From assembly GCF_036226405.1 (NCBI RefSeq), contig NZ_CP108464.1, positions 8,866,001 to 8,930,000 on the forward strand: 64,000 nucleotides of DNA, written 5' to 3'. How positions within the stretch are numbered: position 1 is the first letter of the stretch; each line of letters starts with the position of its first letter. The stretch comes from Streptomyces sp. NBC_01260. Lineage in GTDB: Bacteria; Actinomycetota; Actinomycetes; Streptomycetales; Streptomycetaceae. Below the pieces are notes generated by a model. It was given only the letters and a program-made list of their open reading frames with translations. It did not search any database and was not told where the DNA came from. Below are positions 1-8,429 of the stretch, piece after piece. The translations under genes were made by a program, and so were the position numbers.

Positions 1-500
1 CCCGACGCGATACCGATGGCCAATCCGCCACCGAAGCCAGGCCCTTCGTTCGATGCCGCGGTCTCGTCCTGACCCGATACCGTCACTTTCGAGCGCAGGA
101 CGATCGGGGGGTAGTCGCACACGTAGTCGCGGTCCTTTTCCGTCACGCAGTCGGCGCTCTTGTGTCGAAGCGTGAATGTCACCGGATACGTTCCGGGCTT
201 CACCGTCTTCTTGATCCGGCCCGCGCCCACCCAGGCTCTCTTGGTGTCACCGAGGGCGGTGTCGTCGGTCAGCGCCGGGCTTGAGACCTCAACTGCCGTC
301 GGGTGCGGGTTGCCGGGACGTTCCTTGACCGTGAGGTCCACCACCCCGCCAGGCGCCGCGGGGCCACCGACGGAGCCGTACCCCTGCTTGGGGAAGGGGA
401 GCTGATCGGCGTGGGCCGCTCCTGCCTGCCCGAGCAACACCGAGGGCAAGGCAATCGCGGCAAGTCCGCAGCGGATGGACGAACGTGTGAAGTCGATCAT
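1..500 (-). CDS. Secreted protein of unknown function, 3' end off the window
   Basis: This reading frame starts at the ATG complementary to 498-500 and runs off the left edge, giving at least 166 codons. A GGGGA Shine-Dalgarno lies about 7 bases upstream of the start. The first 32 or so residues form a Sec signal peptide: a short basic start (MIDFTRSSIRCG), a hydrophobic stretch (LAAIALPSVLLG) and an AHA cleavage site. The mature part is rich in Gly, Pro, Thr and Lys, and two Cys lie near residues 125-136 (ADCVTEKDRDYVCDYPP). The last visible residues are Gly-rich and turning hydrophobic (GGGLAIGIAS), so a C-terminal membrane anchor may follow outside the window. I do not recognise the family. 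A transposase fragment sits immediately upstream in the same frame, so the original promoter has probably been replaced. Confidence 0.75.
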   Translation of the reverse strand, partial: MIDFTRSSIRCGLAAIALPSVLLGQAGAAHADQLPFPKQGYGSVGGPAAPGGVVDLTVKERPGNPHPTAVEVSSPALTDDTALGDTKRAWVGAGRIKKTVKPGTYPVTFTLRHKSADCVTEKDRDYVCDYPPIVLRSKVTVSGQDETAASNEGPGFGGGLAIGIAS

Positions 501-890
501 ATGCGCTTCCCCGTGCCAGTAGCTGGTCAGCGGCTGCCCGCGCAGGCTGTGGGTGATCCGGGAGAACAGCCGGTGTTCCATTTTGTTCCATTTTGAAGTA
601 CCCGGCGGGAAGTGCATGAAGGTGATGCTCAGCCCGCACTCGTCGGCGAAGTCGGCCAGGCCCATCTTGAACAGGCGGGAGTCCGCCGAGTTAGCGCCTC
701 CAGAATCGGCGGTGACCAGCAAGCGGTCGGTGCTGGGGTAGTCGAGGCGCCCTTGGACCTTCCACCAGCGGCGCAGGGACTCTACCGCGAAGGCAGCGGT
801 GTTGCGGTCGGTGCCCACGTTCACCCAGCCGCTGTCGCGGCCCAGGTCGTAGATGCCGTACGGAGTGTCCGGGCCGAAGAAGTCGTGATC
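501..890 (-). pseudogene. ISAzo13-type transposase fragment
   Basis: About 130 codons encode a fragment typical of the DDE domain of ISAzo13-like transposases: DHDFFGPDTPYGIYDLG, then VNVGTDRNTAAFAVESLRRWW, LLVTADSGGANSADSRLF and FPPGTSKWNKMEHRLFSRIT. The N-terminal half and the C-terminal tail are missing. No stop separates it from the downstream secreted protein, and the two are in the same frame (the junction reads SYWHGEAH-MIDF). The fragment is non-functional. Confidence 0.75.
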
Positions 891-892
891 GA

Positions 893-1069
893 GAGACGCT
901 CAAGGGCCGGAAGGGCTGGTCGAACGAGCGCGAGGCGCGACTCGACGCGTTCCGCTGGCTGCACCGCTACAACACCCGGCGCCGGCATTCCCGGCTCGGT
1001 CAGCGATCTCCGATCGCCTTCGAGAACACCTTCCGATCAACATCACCTGCCCTGGCCCGAGCCGCATAG
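893..1069 (+). pseudogene. C-terminal fragment of an IS3-family transposase
   Basis: The 58 residues end at TAG 1067-1069. They match the tail of IS3-family OrfB proteins: WSNEREARLDAFRWLHRYNT followed by RRRHSRLGQRSPIAFENTF. Only the last part of the integrase domain is left. It abuts the ISAzo13-type fragment at about 890, which lies on the opposite strand, so this is a junction between two unrelated element remnants. Confidence 0.75.
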
Positions 1070-1075
1070 ACGTGT

Positions 1076-1290
1076 TCAAGATCCAGGGTCAAGGCCCGTT
1101 CTGAAGCGGCTCACCTCGGTGTACGAACCCGGGGTCCGTGCCCGCTCATGCCGCCGCGACCGGACACCGTCATGCCAGTGCAGCCAGAACGGCTGCGAGG
1201 CGATTCCCACCACCTGCGGATCGCGGTCCATCAAGATCAGATGGTCCCGCTCCAGCCACGACTCGTAGCCGACGTGGTCCCGAGCCGTCG
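1076..1290 (-). pseudogene. TnsA-like endonuclease fragment
   Basis: On the minus strand one frame encodes HVGYESWLERDHLILMDRDP, then QVVGIASQPFWLHWHDGVRS, before degenerating into an unrelated tail that stops at 1076-1078. The pattern SxLERDxLxLxDxDPxVxxxxxQPFxLxW is the core of TnsA-type N-terminal endonuclease domains, which are common in Streptomyces mobile regions. Start, catalytic remainder and C-terminus are missing. The assignment rests on motif memory. Confidence 0.5.
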
Positions 1291-1321
1291 CGCAGTACTA
1301 CCAGCCACGCGACTGCCCAGC

Positions 1322-1342
1322 CCCCGCTCCAGGGGAGCGGGG
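1322..1342. terminator. Perfect 9-bp hairpin, possible terminator
   Basis: CCCCGCTCC (1322-1330) and GGAGCGGGG (1334-1342) form a perfect stem with a 3-base loop. It lies between a decayed transposon region and the sigma-like gene, about 85 bases before that gene's start. A short T-containing run follows on the plus strand, which would suit a terminator insulating the downstream gene. Confidence 0.5.
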
Positions 1343-1425
1343 CAGTTTCCGTCCCCCGCGTCGAGCCTCTACCTTGAACTCCGACGGGAATCACAAGTGG
1401 CGTCAAGTGCAAGGGGGTTGGGTCA

Positions 1426-2919
1426 ATGGCGACAGATCCGGCGGATACGGCGTCCGTCAGCGGGGTCGGGTTCGGGGACTACTACCGGGCGCATGCGGGG
1501 CCGCTCGTCGCCCTGTCGCTGCTGCGGGGCGCGGACCTGGTGGAGGCGGCGCGGCTCGCCCAGGACTCGATGACAGTGGCCTGGCGGTGGATGGACCTGC
1601 TGGGCGCGAACGCGGCCGGGGCCGCGAAGGACACCAGGACCCCCGTGGTTACCACGCAGGCGCTGCGGGCCTGGACGTGCCGGATGGCCGTCGGCGGCGG
1701 CTGCGGAGCGCTGCGCCCAGCGCACGGGACGGTGCCCGCCCTCCTGGGGAAGGGCAGCACCGACGCCCTGGCGCAGGCCCGGACGGTGGTGGCGCTCGCC
1801 CCGCTGAGTGAGTTGAACGAGCGCCAACTCAACGTCACCGCCTTTCGGCTGGCTGGCTGTGCGCCGGGAGCGATCGGGTACGAGCTGGGCCTGTCGATGC
1901 CGAAGGTGCACCGCACCCTGCGCTACGTCGGCAAACTGCTCGGAGCGGAGACGGGGGCACGGCAGGCCAGAGGTGCCGAGGCGCCGGGGGAGGCCGAGGG
2001 GTCCGGGGCGGCCGAGGGGTCCGTGGAGGCAGACGTCAGGTTCGCGGAACTGCTTGGCGAGCTGGCCGCCGCGTTGGATCCCGTACTCGACCTGCGGTCC
2101 GGGCTGGACGAGGTGAGCGGCTCCATTGGTGCGGACGGGACCACCGCTCGACGCGCCCCCGTACCGACGCTGTGGAACCTCGGCCCCTCGCTCCCCGTGC
2201 CGCCCTTCGGCGCACCCGTGCTGCACTCGTTCGCCGAGCCCGCGCCGTCCGGGGTACGGGCGTACGCGGCTGGCCTCGCCCGGTGCGACGCGCAGGGCCG
2301 CGAGGCCGCGCTCGGCGGGTTTCCCGCGGCCGAGCTGGCGGCCGTACGGCTCGGAGCGGTGTTCGCCCTTCAGGTGGAGCGGTTCCGGCGGGAGGCCGAG
2401 AGGTCCGGGACACGGGCCACCAGGGGCGAGTTCCGGAGGGAGGACGCCCGGGCGTTCGCGGTCGCACTGGCTCAGGACGCCGCGCTCGCCGCGCCGATGT
2501 TCGACGCGGTGAAGGACCTCGACGTCCCGCGCCGCGTCGGCTTCCTGGCGTCGGGCCTCGCCGATGACGACCCCTGGACGAACGAGGTCTCCTACGACGG
2601 GATCGAAGCGTCCCTCGCCTTGGCCCAGTTCCGGCGCGCGGCGGTGCGGGCGGCGCTGCGCGCGTCGCACCGGCCTGGTGCGGACACCTCCCCTCAGTCC
2701 GGCGGCCCGCTCGCCGAGGCCCTTACGCAGTCCCTGAGCGACACCCACCGGATGATCCACCAGCTCGACGAACTGAACAGCGACCTCTCGCGTGCCGAGT
2801 CGACGCTGCCGGAAGGCTACTACGTCGACATGACCCGGGACTTCGACCTCCACCAGAGCTTCCACGCGGACCTGGCGCTCGGCATCGACGCCGTCCGGGA
2901 GGTCCTGTCGCAGACCTAG
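1426..2919 (+). CDS. Sigma-factor-like protein with long unassigned C-terminal region
   Basis: The product has 497 residues. The start ATG 1426 follows AAGGGGG by about 10 bases. Residues about 15-60 resemble ECF sigma region 2 (FGDYYRAHAGPLVALSLLRG, then AARLAQDSMTVAWRWM). Residues about 125-175 resemble region 4 with a helix-turn-helix (LSELNERQLNVTAFRLAG followed by YELGLSMPKVHRTLRYVGKL). The remaining roughly 300 residues are Ala/Arg-rich, with a Gly/Glu/Ala linker near 180-205, and match nothing I know. Sigma regions this divergent could also mean a DNA-binding protein no longer working with RNA polymerase. The stop TAG lies inside the CTAG target site of the following IS701 element, so the insertion left the protein whole but removed its native downstream sequence. 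Confidence 0.65.
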   Translation: MATDPADTASVSGVGFGDYYRAHAGPLVALSLLRGADLVEAARLAQDSMTVAWRWMDLLGANAAGAAKDTRTPVVTTQALRAWTCRMAVGGGCGALRPAHGTVPALLGKGSTDALAQARTVVALAPLSELNERQLNVTAFRLAGCAPGAIGYELGLSMPKVHRTLRYVGKLLGAETGARQARGAEAPGEAEGSGAAEGSVEADVRFAELLGELAAALDPVLDLRSGLDEVSGSIGADGTTARRAPVPTLWNLGPSLPVPPFGAPVLHSFAEPAPSGVRAYAAGLARCDAQGREAALGGFPAAELAAVRLGAVFALQVERFRREAERSGTRATRGEFRREDARAFAVALAQDAALAAPMFDAVKDLDVPRRVGFLASGLADDDPWTNEVSYDGIEASLALAQFRRAAVRAALRASHRPGADTSPQSGGPLAEALTQSLSDTHRMIHQLDELNSDLSRAESTLPEGYYVDMTRDFDLHQSFHADLALGIDAVREVLSQT

Positions 2920-4453
2920 CGGTGGTTTGTTAGACCGGGGAGTAGAGATCGAGTGGGTGGCCTGCGCCGACGGCGTTGATCAGGGCTTGAAGTTCGGGTG
3001 GCGGGGGTGCGTTGCTCCAGGCTCGCCAGCAGCGTTGGAGAGTGGTCCAGGGGTCGAGCCAGGCCCGGACGGCGCGGATTGCCTGCGGCCAGCTGGCCGG
3101 TTGGGGCTGGTGGGTTCTGCTTGGGCCCCCTCTCAGCCGGCCCCACCGCTGTGACAGTCGGCGGGGCCGTGGGGACGACGGCGGGCTCCCGGTCCGGAGG
3201 TTGAGCGAACCAGGTGTCCCAGCAGAACGAGAACGCGCAGGTGACCAGGGTCTGGTGGCGGCGGATGGCGGTATCGGAGCGGACCTGGAAGTCGGCCCAG
3301 CCCAGTTCGTCCTTGACCTGCTTGTAGCTCTGCTCGATCCAGTGCCTGATGCCGTAGATCCGGACGACTTCATGCAGGTCGGCGGCCGGTTCAGGGTTGT
3401 CGGCCTCGCGGGGTCCGCCGGGGCGGGGCAGGTCGGTGGCCAGATACCAGGTGGCTTGCGGGGGAAGGGTGGCCGGGTCGGTGGTGGCCACGACGAGACG
3501 GACGTTCCCGTCGGGTCCCCACCAGCCAAGGGTCGCGTCGGCGGCCCACCAGGTCTCGGTGTGTCCGTCGCGGAAGGTGCGCTCGACGGAGGTCCAGCCA
3601 CCCGGGTGCTCGGGGTCCGTCCAGGTCAAGGCGTGGGCGGCATGGACGGGGGTGTAGGCATCCTTGCCGTAGGCCCAGGTGCCGTGGCTCGGTTTGAGAG
3701 CCATGACGAACGGCAGTCCTGCCGAGGCGAGTTGTCTGCGGAAGCCGTCCTGGTCGCCGTAGGCGCAGTCGGCGGCCACGGCGCGGAAGGCCACCCCGGC
3801 AGCCTTCGCGGTGTGGGCCAGTTCTGCGGCGATCTGCAGCTTCGTGCGGAAGCCGGTGTCGCTCTTGCCCTTGGGGAAGTGATGGGCGGGGCTGTAGGGC
3901 ACGGCGTGCAGCGGGTAGTAGAGGTTCTCGTCGGCCCAGCAGGTGGTCACGGTGACGATGCCGTTGTCGGTCTTGCCCAGCCGGCCCAGCCACTGGCGGC
4001 CGATGTGCGCGGTCGCCTTGCCGTCCTTGCGGTCGCCCGAGTCGTCGATCACCAGCACCCCGCCTGGGTGCGGGGCGGTCGCGGGATCGGTCAGCAGCAG
4101 TTCCAGTCGGCGGGCGTTGACCTGCTCGTGGTCCCAGGACGACTCGGACAGGAAGAACTGCAGCCGCTGTACCGAGGCGCGCTGGGGCCCCGACGACGGG
4201 TTCGGCGCCGGCCAGGCAGCTCAGGGTCTTGTTCCGGTCCCGCGGCAGCAGCAGTCCCGCGAGGTACTCGCGGAACCCGCGGCGCTGTGCCAACGTCGAG
4301 AGCAGGTCATCGAAGCGCGCGGCGTAGGCTTCCAGCGGGCCCGGAGCGGGCGGACACGGCAGACGGCGAGTCATCACAAGCCCCCAGGCGGCGAGGCGAC
4401 GTTCCTCTGCTACCGGCCTACTACGGCCCTGACCCGCCGTCAACAAACCACCG
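2920..4453 (-). mobile_element. IS701-family insertion sequence, complete ends
   Basis: The 1534-bp element is bounded by inverted repeats starting CGGTGGTTTGTT on both sides (2920 inward; 4453 inward on the other strand). It is flanked by a CTAG duplication at 2916-2919 and 4454-4457, the usual target of the IS701 family. It carries one transposase gene on the minus strand, which is frameshifted. Intact ends and duplication indicate a single transposition event into the stop codon of the sigma-like gene. Confidence 0.9.
2930..4374 (-). pseudogene. IS701-family transposase, frameshifted twice
   Basis: The coding sequence starts at ATG 4374 (MTRRLPCPPAPGPLEAYAAR) and is typical of IS701 DDE transposases. 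The frame changes near 4185-4200, just after RNKTLSCLAGAEPVVG. The main body then runs in a second frame (VLVIDDSGDRKDGKATAHIG; catalytic aspartates in DDSG and the VAADCAYGD region; IEQSYKQVKDELGWADFQVR with the catalytic Glu). A second change near 3085-3140 moves to the frame holding the expected C-terminus (AWLDPWTTLQRCWRAW, ending at TAA 2930-2932). Neither site resembles a known programmed slip, so I read this as decay or sequencing error rather than recoding. Confidence 0.8.
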
Positions 4454-4457
4454 CTAG

Positions 4458-5112
4458 ATCCTGTCTCTCTGGTCAGCGTCGGTCCAGATAAGGATGCCGG
4501 CGAGGTGGAGTGCGGCCTGGTTGGCGATGGCGAGTTTGTCCGTTCGTGTGGCCAGACCGCGCCACTGCGCAAGGCGGTTGACGCACCGCTCGACGGTGTT
4601 CCGCTGCCTGTAGGCCTCGCGGTCGAAGCCCGGCGGGCGCCCGCCGTGACGGCCTCGCCGTTGGCCGTGGCCATCACGGTCTCGAAGGCAGGTGCGTCAC
4701 TGGCGGCCTGGTCTGCGGTGGCGGTGAAGGCCAGGGGCCGAGCTCGGCCGTCGGCCGCCAGGTGGATTTTGGTACTCAGGCCTCCGCAGGAGCGTCCGAG
4801 TGCGTGATCGACGGGCTCTTGGCGTCCCGCCGCCCCCTCCGAGTGCTCCGGCGGCGTACTGATGGGCTCGGACGACGGTCGAATCGACCGACACCGTCCA
4901 GCCGATGTCGTCGACAGCGTCCGCCGCGGCCAGAACGGAAGCCAGGATCCGTTCCCAGGTGCCGTCGACAGCCCATCTGAGCAGCCGGTTGTGAGCGGTC
5001 TGGAACGGACCGAGTTCATCTGGCAGGTCACGCCAGGGCGAGTTGGTGCGGTACTTCCAGGCGATGGCCTCAAGGGTGCGGCGGTGGTTACGGGCATTGT
5101 TGCGCTGAGCAT
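4458..5112 (-). pseudogene. IS5-family transposase remnant with internal deletion
   Basis: The minus strand encodes NSPWRDLPDELGPFQTAHNR and WAVDGTWERILASVLAAADA, then VDSTVVRAHQYAAGA in one frame. The next part, VDHALGRSCGGLSTKIHLAA, is in another frame, with the shift at a G-run near 4835-4850; IS427-group IS5 elements often read through such a shift. After DAPAFETVMA the region with the second catalytic Asp is deleted, and the sequence resumes with GFDREAYRQRNTVERCVNRL. The N-terminus is cut at about 5112. The remnant directly abuts the CTAG of the IS701 element and runs into the cupin gene. Confidence 0.75.
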
Positions 5113-5612
5113 TGCTGTTCGCGTGCGGCGTTCCAGACAGGACTCGTTCCGAAATAGGAGTCGTAGAGTTCCTGAACGTCGAGGAGGCTTTCCGGCGGCA
5201 CTTTGCCATAGCGGATGCGCTCAAGGTGGCGGAAGTACTCGAAGCGCTCCACCCCGGGCGTGATGATGACCAGCATGTCCGCAATCTCGCCGGGTGCGGC
5301 GGCGAAGGCATGCTGTGTACCGGGCGGCACGACGACAACATCCCCGCGCTCCGCGGTGACCACTTGATCGCCGGACAGTAGCTGGGCGGTGCCGTCGAGG
5401 ACGTAGAACATCTCGGCGGACTTGCCGTGGTGGTGAGGACGGGCGCCATCGGCACCCGTGCCGAGGGTGACACGCATGCTGGAGAGCGCCCCGCCCGTGG
5501 CGGAGCTGTCGACGAGCAACTGGTTGGTTACCAGGCCGCCCTTGCCTATCAATTCGGCGTCAGCAGAGCGCACAACGACGGTTCCGTCGAAATCGGGGAT
5601 GAAAAGAGACAT
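5088..5612 (-). CDS. Cupin-domain protein, C-terminus altered by IS remnant
   Basis: The product has 174 residues, starting at ATG 5612 with AGGAG six bases upstream. A single-domain cupin is visible at about residues 40-115: RPHHHGKSAEMFYVLDGTAQ supplies the His/Glu metal-binding motif 1, and VVVVPPGTQHAFAAAPGE supplies the second. Such proteins bind a divalent metal and may be isomerases, dioxygenases or sugar/ligand-binding proteins; the substrate is not visible. The last ten or so residues (AREQQCSAQQCP) come from the adjoining IS5 remnant, so the native end is lost after YFGTSPVWN. It lies downstream of the RidA gene on the same strand, and both diverge from a FadR-type regulator, which suggests one small catabolic operon. 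Confidence 0.75.
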   Translation of the reverse strand: MSLFIPDFDGTVVVRSADAELIGKGGLVTNQLLVDSSATGGALSSMRVTLGTGADGARPHHHGKSAEMFYVLDGTAQLLSGDQVVTAERGDVVVVPPGTQHAFAAAPGEIADMLVIITPGVERFEYFRHLERIRYGKVPPESLLDVQELYDSYFGTSPVWNAAREQQCSAQQCP

Positions 5613-5782
5613 TACTTGCTCCTGAAATATTGATTTCGCTGAGAGACAGGAACTACTGAGCTGGCCGGTGGAGAATCTGCAGATCTGGCCGGCCGAGGAT
5701 GCTGATGTAGAGAGATCGGAGTGTTGTCGCGCCTGTTGCTTGAGGTTGCCTGCCGGCTGCCCGCACTGGCGTCGACGGGGCG

Positions 5783-5814
5783 AATGGCGCGCCCTGATCC
5801 GGCGACGCGCCATT
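5783..5814. terminator. 9-bp stem-loop after the RidA gene
   Basis: AATGGCGCG (5783-5791) pairs perfectly with CGCGCCATT (5806-5814) across a 14-base loop. It lies 18 bases past the RidA stop codon on the minus strand and about 170 bases before the cupin start. It could end or attenuate the RidA transcript before the cupin gene. No clear U-tract follows. Confidence 0.45.
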
Positions 5815-5831
5815 GCCGGGGCCACGCACTG

Positions 5832-6269
5832 TCAGCCAAGGACCGCTACGGCCTCGATCTCGATCTTCAGCTCAGGGCCGACCAGACGGTTGACGCCGAT
5901 ATGGCTGCGTGCCGGTCTGTGCTCACCGAAGAACTCCGCGTAGACCTGGTTGACCTCGTTCTGGGCGTCCATGTCGGTGTTGAAAATGGTGACCTTGACG
6001 ATGTCCTGGACGTCGCCGCCGGCCGCCTTCAACGCGATGAGCAGGTTCTCCAGGCAGGCCCGGGTCTGCTCCGCGATTCCCTCGGGCACTGTGAGCTCGG
6101 CCTCGTCATGGGGGTGCTGATGTACGAGCGGGTAGGCGGTGGCGCCCGAGAGCCACACAGTGTCGCCGCGCGTGACGACCGCCGGGGCGAACGGCATGGC
6201 GTCTGCCCCGGTGTCCTCGCGCAGCTGTGCGGCCCAGGCCAAGGAATCGGGTGCGATGAAGTGCTTCAC
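5832..6269 (-). CDS. RidA/YjgF/UK114-family protein
   Basis: The product has 145 residues. The GTG start at 6269 has GGAG six bases upstream. It matches the RidA family over its whole length: SGATAYPLVHQHPHDEAELT, then RACLENLLIALKAAGGDVQD and VKVTIFNTDMDAQNEVNQVY, ending in RSHIGVNRLVGPELKIEIEA. The arginine before SHIGV corresponds to the ligand-binding arginine of enamine deaminases. Family members hydrolyse reactive imine/enamine intermediates or act in catabolic side reactions as homotrimers. It lies upstream of the cupin gene and diverges from the FadR-type regulator across 93 bases, so control by that regulator is likely. Confidence 0.88.
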   Translation of the reverse strand: MKHFIAPDSLAWAAQLREDTGADAMPFAPAVVTRGDTVWLSGATAYPLVHQHPHDEAELTVPEGIAEQTRACLENLLIALKAAGGDVQDIVKVTIFNTDMDAQNEVNQVYAEFFGEHRPARSHIGVNRLVGPELKIEIEAVAVLG

Positions 6270-6362
6270 CGTAGCTCCAGATTTGTATGATGACTGATGA
6301 ATGACGGCAGGTGATCAGGATACTGTGGGGCCGGAAGATTGCAACCGGCGAAGGAGCCCCCT

Positions 6363-7040
6363 ATGCGCATGATCGGCCGCAGGTCCTCGGTCGACGAGGT
6401 CGTTGGCCAGCTCAACGAAGCTCTGACGCAAGGCGCTTGGGCGATCGGGGATCGACTGCCGACCGAGCAGCGGCTCACCGAGGAGCTGGGAGTGAGCCGT
6501 ACCGTGATCCGAGAGGCGGTACGGGCCCTGGTGCACTTGGGCGTACTGGAGACCCGACAGGGCGCCGGTACCTACGTGGTCTCCACCATCGACCCCGCCC
6601 CCATGCTGCGCCGGTTCGGGACTGCCGACGTGCGCGAAGTGTTCGAGGTCCAGCTCGGCTTCGACGTGCAGGCGGCCCAGCTCGCCGCCATGCGTCGCAC
6701 CGATGCCGACCTGCTGAGGCTGCGCGGCTTGCTCGCTGCCCGAAATCGCGCCACCGTGCCGGAGGAGTTCGCCCGTGCTGACGCAGACTTCCACCTGGCC
6801 GTGGTGGAAGCGGCGGGAAACAGCGTGCTGCTGGAGTGCTACCGCTTCTTCGTCGGCCGACTCCATGACAGCCTGCACGCGCTGCGTAGCCAGGACGTGA
6901 TCCAGGAGAGCGGCGCCGAACCCCACAACGCACTGCTGGCGGCGATCGAGGCCGGAGATGAAGCCGGTGCCGCCGCCGCGGCCGCGGCCGCGATCCGCCC
7001 GAGCCTCAATGCGCTCACTGAGCAGTTCCGCGTTCCGTAG
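6363..7040 (+). CDS. FadR/GntR-family transcriptional regulator
   Basis: The product has 225 residues. ATG 6363 (MRMIGRRSSVDEVV) is chosen because AAGGAG lies 7 bases upstream. Residues about 10-75 are a GntR winged helix (IGDRLPTEQRLTEELGVSRT then VIREAVRALVHLGVLETRQG). The C-terminal half is an all-helical FCD effector domain, with FARADADFHLAVVEAAGNSV and EPHNALLAAIEAGDEAGAAA supplying the usual Asp/His metal or ligand positions. It is divergent from the RidA-cupin pair and probably represses it until an acidic metabolite binds. I could not identify a convincing operator in the 93-base gap. The gene ends directly against an IS3 remnant. Confidence 0.88.
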   Translation: MRMIGRRSSVDEVVGQLNEALTQGAWAIGDRLPTEQRLTEELGVSRTVIREAVRALVHLGVLETRQGAGTYVVSTIDPAPMLRRFGTADVREVFEVQLGFDVQAAQLAAMRRTDADLLRLRGLLAARNRATVPEEFARADADFHLAVVEAAGNSVLLECYRFFVGRLHDSLHALRSQDVIQESGAEPHNALLAAIEAGDEAGAAAAAAAAIRPSLNALTEQFRVP

Positions 7041-7044
7041 CGTC

Positions 7045-7197
7045 TGGTTTGTGTGGTTTCAGGCAGCGTTTGCGGTTGCCGGGGATCGGTAGTGCCGGGC
7101 CTCGAATTCCTCGGGCGGGAGGTGGTCGAGGGCTGAGTGCGGGCGCTCGGTGTTGTACCAGCCGACCCACCAGACGACGGCACGTTCTACCGCGCTG
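7045..7197 (-). pseudogene. IS3-family transposase C-terminal remnant
   Basis: The minus strand encodes AVVWWVGWYNTERPHSALDH followed by LPPEEFEARHYRSPATANAA and a stop at 7059, the C-terminus of an IS3 OrfB. The sequence 7045-7058 beyond the stop probably includes the element's end. Everything upstream of about 7197 on this strand belongs to another gene, so this is a fragment whose arrival or deletion also cut the plus-strand gene that follows. Confidence 0.75.
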
Positions 7198-7974
7198 CGC
7201 CAGGTGATGTACAAGCTCGCCTCCGCTGGTGTGCTGCCGCACACGCCGTCGATGTACCGGCACCTGTCCTCCCACCTCGCCCAGGCCCGCCGTGAGGGCC
7301 GCTTCCCCGATCTCGTCGACACCCTGCGCGAAGTCCACGTCCCGCAGGCCTGGCCGGACGCGGGCACGTTCCTGCACGAGAGCCCTGACTGGTTCGGCCT
7401 GGACCTCACGCATGGCCAGTCGCATGCGGTGTACGTCGCTGCGGAAAAGGACACTCTCCGGCAGCTCCTCACGGGCTGGCTGGCTCCGTACGGCATCCCG
7501 GTACTGGTGGTCCGCGGCTTCGGCTCCCAGTCCTACGTCGACGTCGTCCGCGACCGGGTCGCCGCCGACTCGAGGGAAACGATTCTCCTGGTAGTCGGTG
7601 ATTTCGACTGTTCCGGCGAGGACGTCGAACGGGACTGGGTAGCGCGCACGGCCTGTTGGAGTCACACCGAGCGGGTGCTGCTCACCTACGACCAGGTCGT
7701 CCACGACTACGAGCTGCCCGCGACCGAGGGCAAGCGCGGCGACCCGAGGTGGCCGGCCTTCGCGCGCCGCCATGGTTTTGAGATCGAGCACCCGGTGCAG
7801 TGGGAGGTCAAAGCACTGGAGCCGGACGAACTCCGCCGCCTGGTCCTCGCCGCCGTCGACCCGTACATCGACCGCCAGGCCCTCGCGCAGCAGACCGCCC
7901 GGCAGGAGGAACAGCGCCGCGCCCTGGCCTCCTTCGTCCGGGGCTGGGGCGCGGCAGGCGGGACATCGTCCTAA
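7198..7974 (+). pseudogene. TOPRIM-like conserved actinobacterial protein, 5'-truncated
   Basis: About 258 residues remain in one frame (from LRQVMYKLASAGVLPHTPSM), but the N-terminus is replaced by antisense IS3 sequence. The middle part (HAVYVAAEKDTLRQLLTGWL, YGIPVLVVRGFGSQSYVDVV, LLVVGDFDCSGEDVERDWVA) has the Glu and DxD-like pattern of a TOPRIM fold, as in the topoisomerase VI A/Spo11-like family. Conserved C-terminal blocks are YELPATEGKRGDPRWPAFAR and LVLAAVDPYIDR. The function in Streptomyces is unknown to me; homologues often lie in phage-like or mobile regions. The end is intact and its stop overlaps the stop of the convergent minus-strand gene. Confidence 0.55.
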
Positions 7975-8308
7975 CCCTGTGACGTGGCCTGGGCGGCCTG
8001 GGCGAAGTGCATGACGATCCCCTTCGCCCCGGCGGCGACTTCGTCGATGAGTTCGTAGCCGCGGGGGTCATCGGGGTGGTTGCGGACCCAGATCAAGGCG
8101 TAGCTGATGATCTGGTTGATGTCGCTGGGCCGCAGGAAGATGGCGTCGCCGGTGTGGAGCCGCTCGGGGGCCGTGCGCTGCCACAGCCGGTAGTACCGGC
8201 CTTCGACATCATGAAGCCCAAGCGCCGGTCGCCGTGCGGGTTGATCAGGTGGGTGGTGAAGGGCAGGTCGTTCGGGCCCGGCTGCCAGGGCTGCTCCGGC
8301 TGGTTCAA
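7971..8308 (-). pseudogene. Small conserved hypothetical gene, frameshifted
   Basis: The N-terminal frame gives MNQPEQPWQPGPNDLPFTTH followed by LINPHGDRRLG. At about 8220 the conserved reading moves to another frame: LHDVEGRYYRLWQRTAPERL, then RPSDINQIISYALIWVRNHP and GYELIDEVAAGAKGIVMHFA, ending at TAG 7971-7973. A single-base change explains the break. The intact protein would be about 110 residues. I do not recognise the function. The stop overlaps that of the convergent TOPRIM-like gene by two bases. Confidence 0.5.
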
Positions 8309-8395
8309 CGTGTCCTCCGTCAGTACTCAGTGATCACGACGGTGCCGAGTGTGTCAGCGTCGGTCGGCGGGCTGGGCTTGCGGCCACTTCGTCCG

Positions 8396-8419
8396 CACTG
8401 GAGCGCCGGCGCTCCAGTG
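8396..8419. terminator. 24-bp perfect palindrome, terminator of the YjbQ gene
   Basis: CACTGGAGCGCC is followed directly by its exact complement (8396-8419). It lies 10 bases beyond the YjbQ stop codon on the minus strand, the position expected for a factor-independent terminator. The stem is very stable; the T-run is weak. Confidence 0.65.
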
Positions 8420-8429
8420 GGTGGTGTGG

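Noticed and set aside
4160..4210. Programmed frameshift in the IS701 transposase
   Set aside because: There is no slippery heptamer or following hairpin, and a second unrelated shift exists near 3100; decay is simpler.
3012..4457. 481-residue plus-strand open frame across the IS701 element
   Set aside because: It is antisense to the transposase, has shadow-type composition and no recognisable domain.
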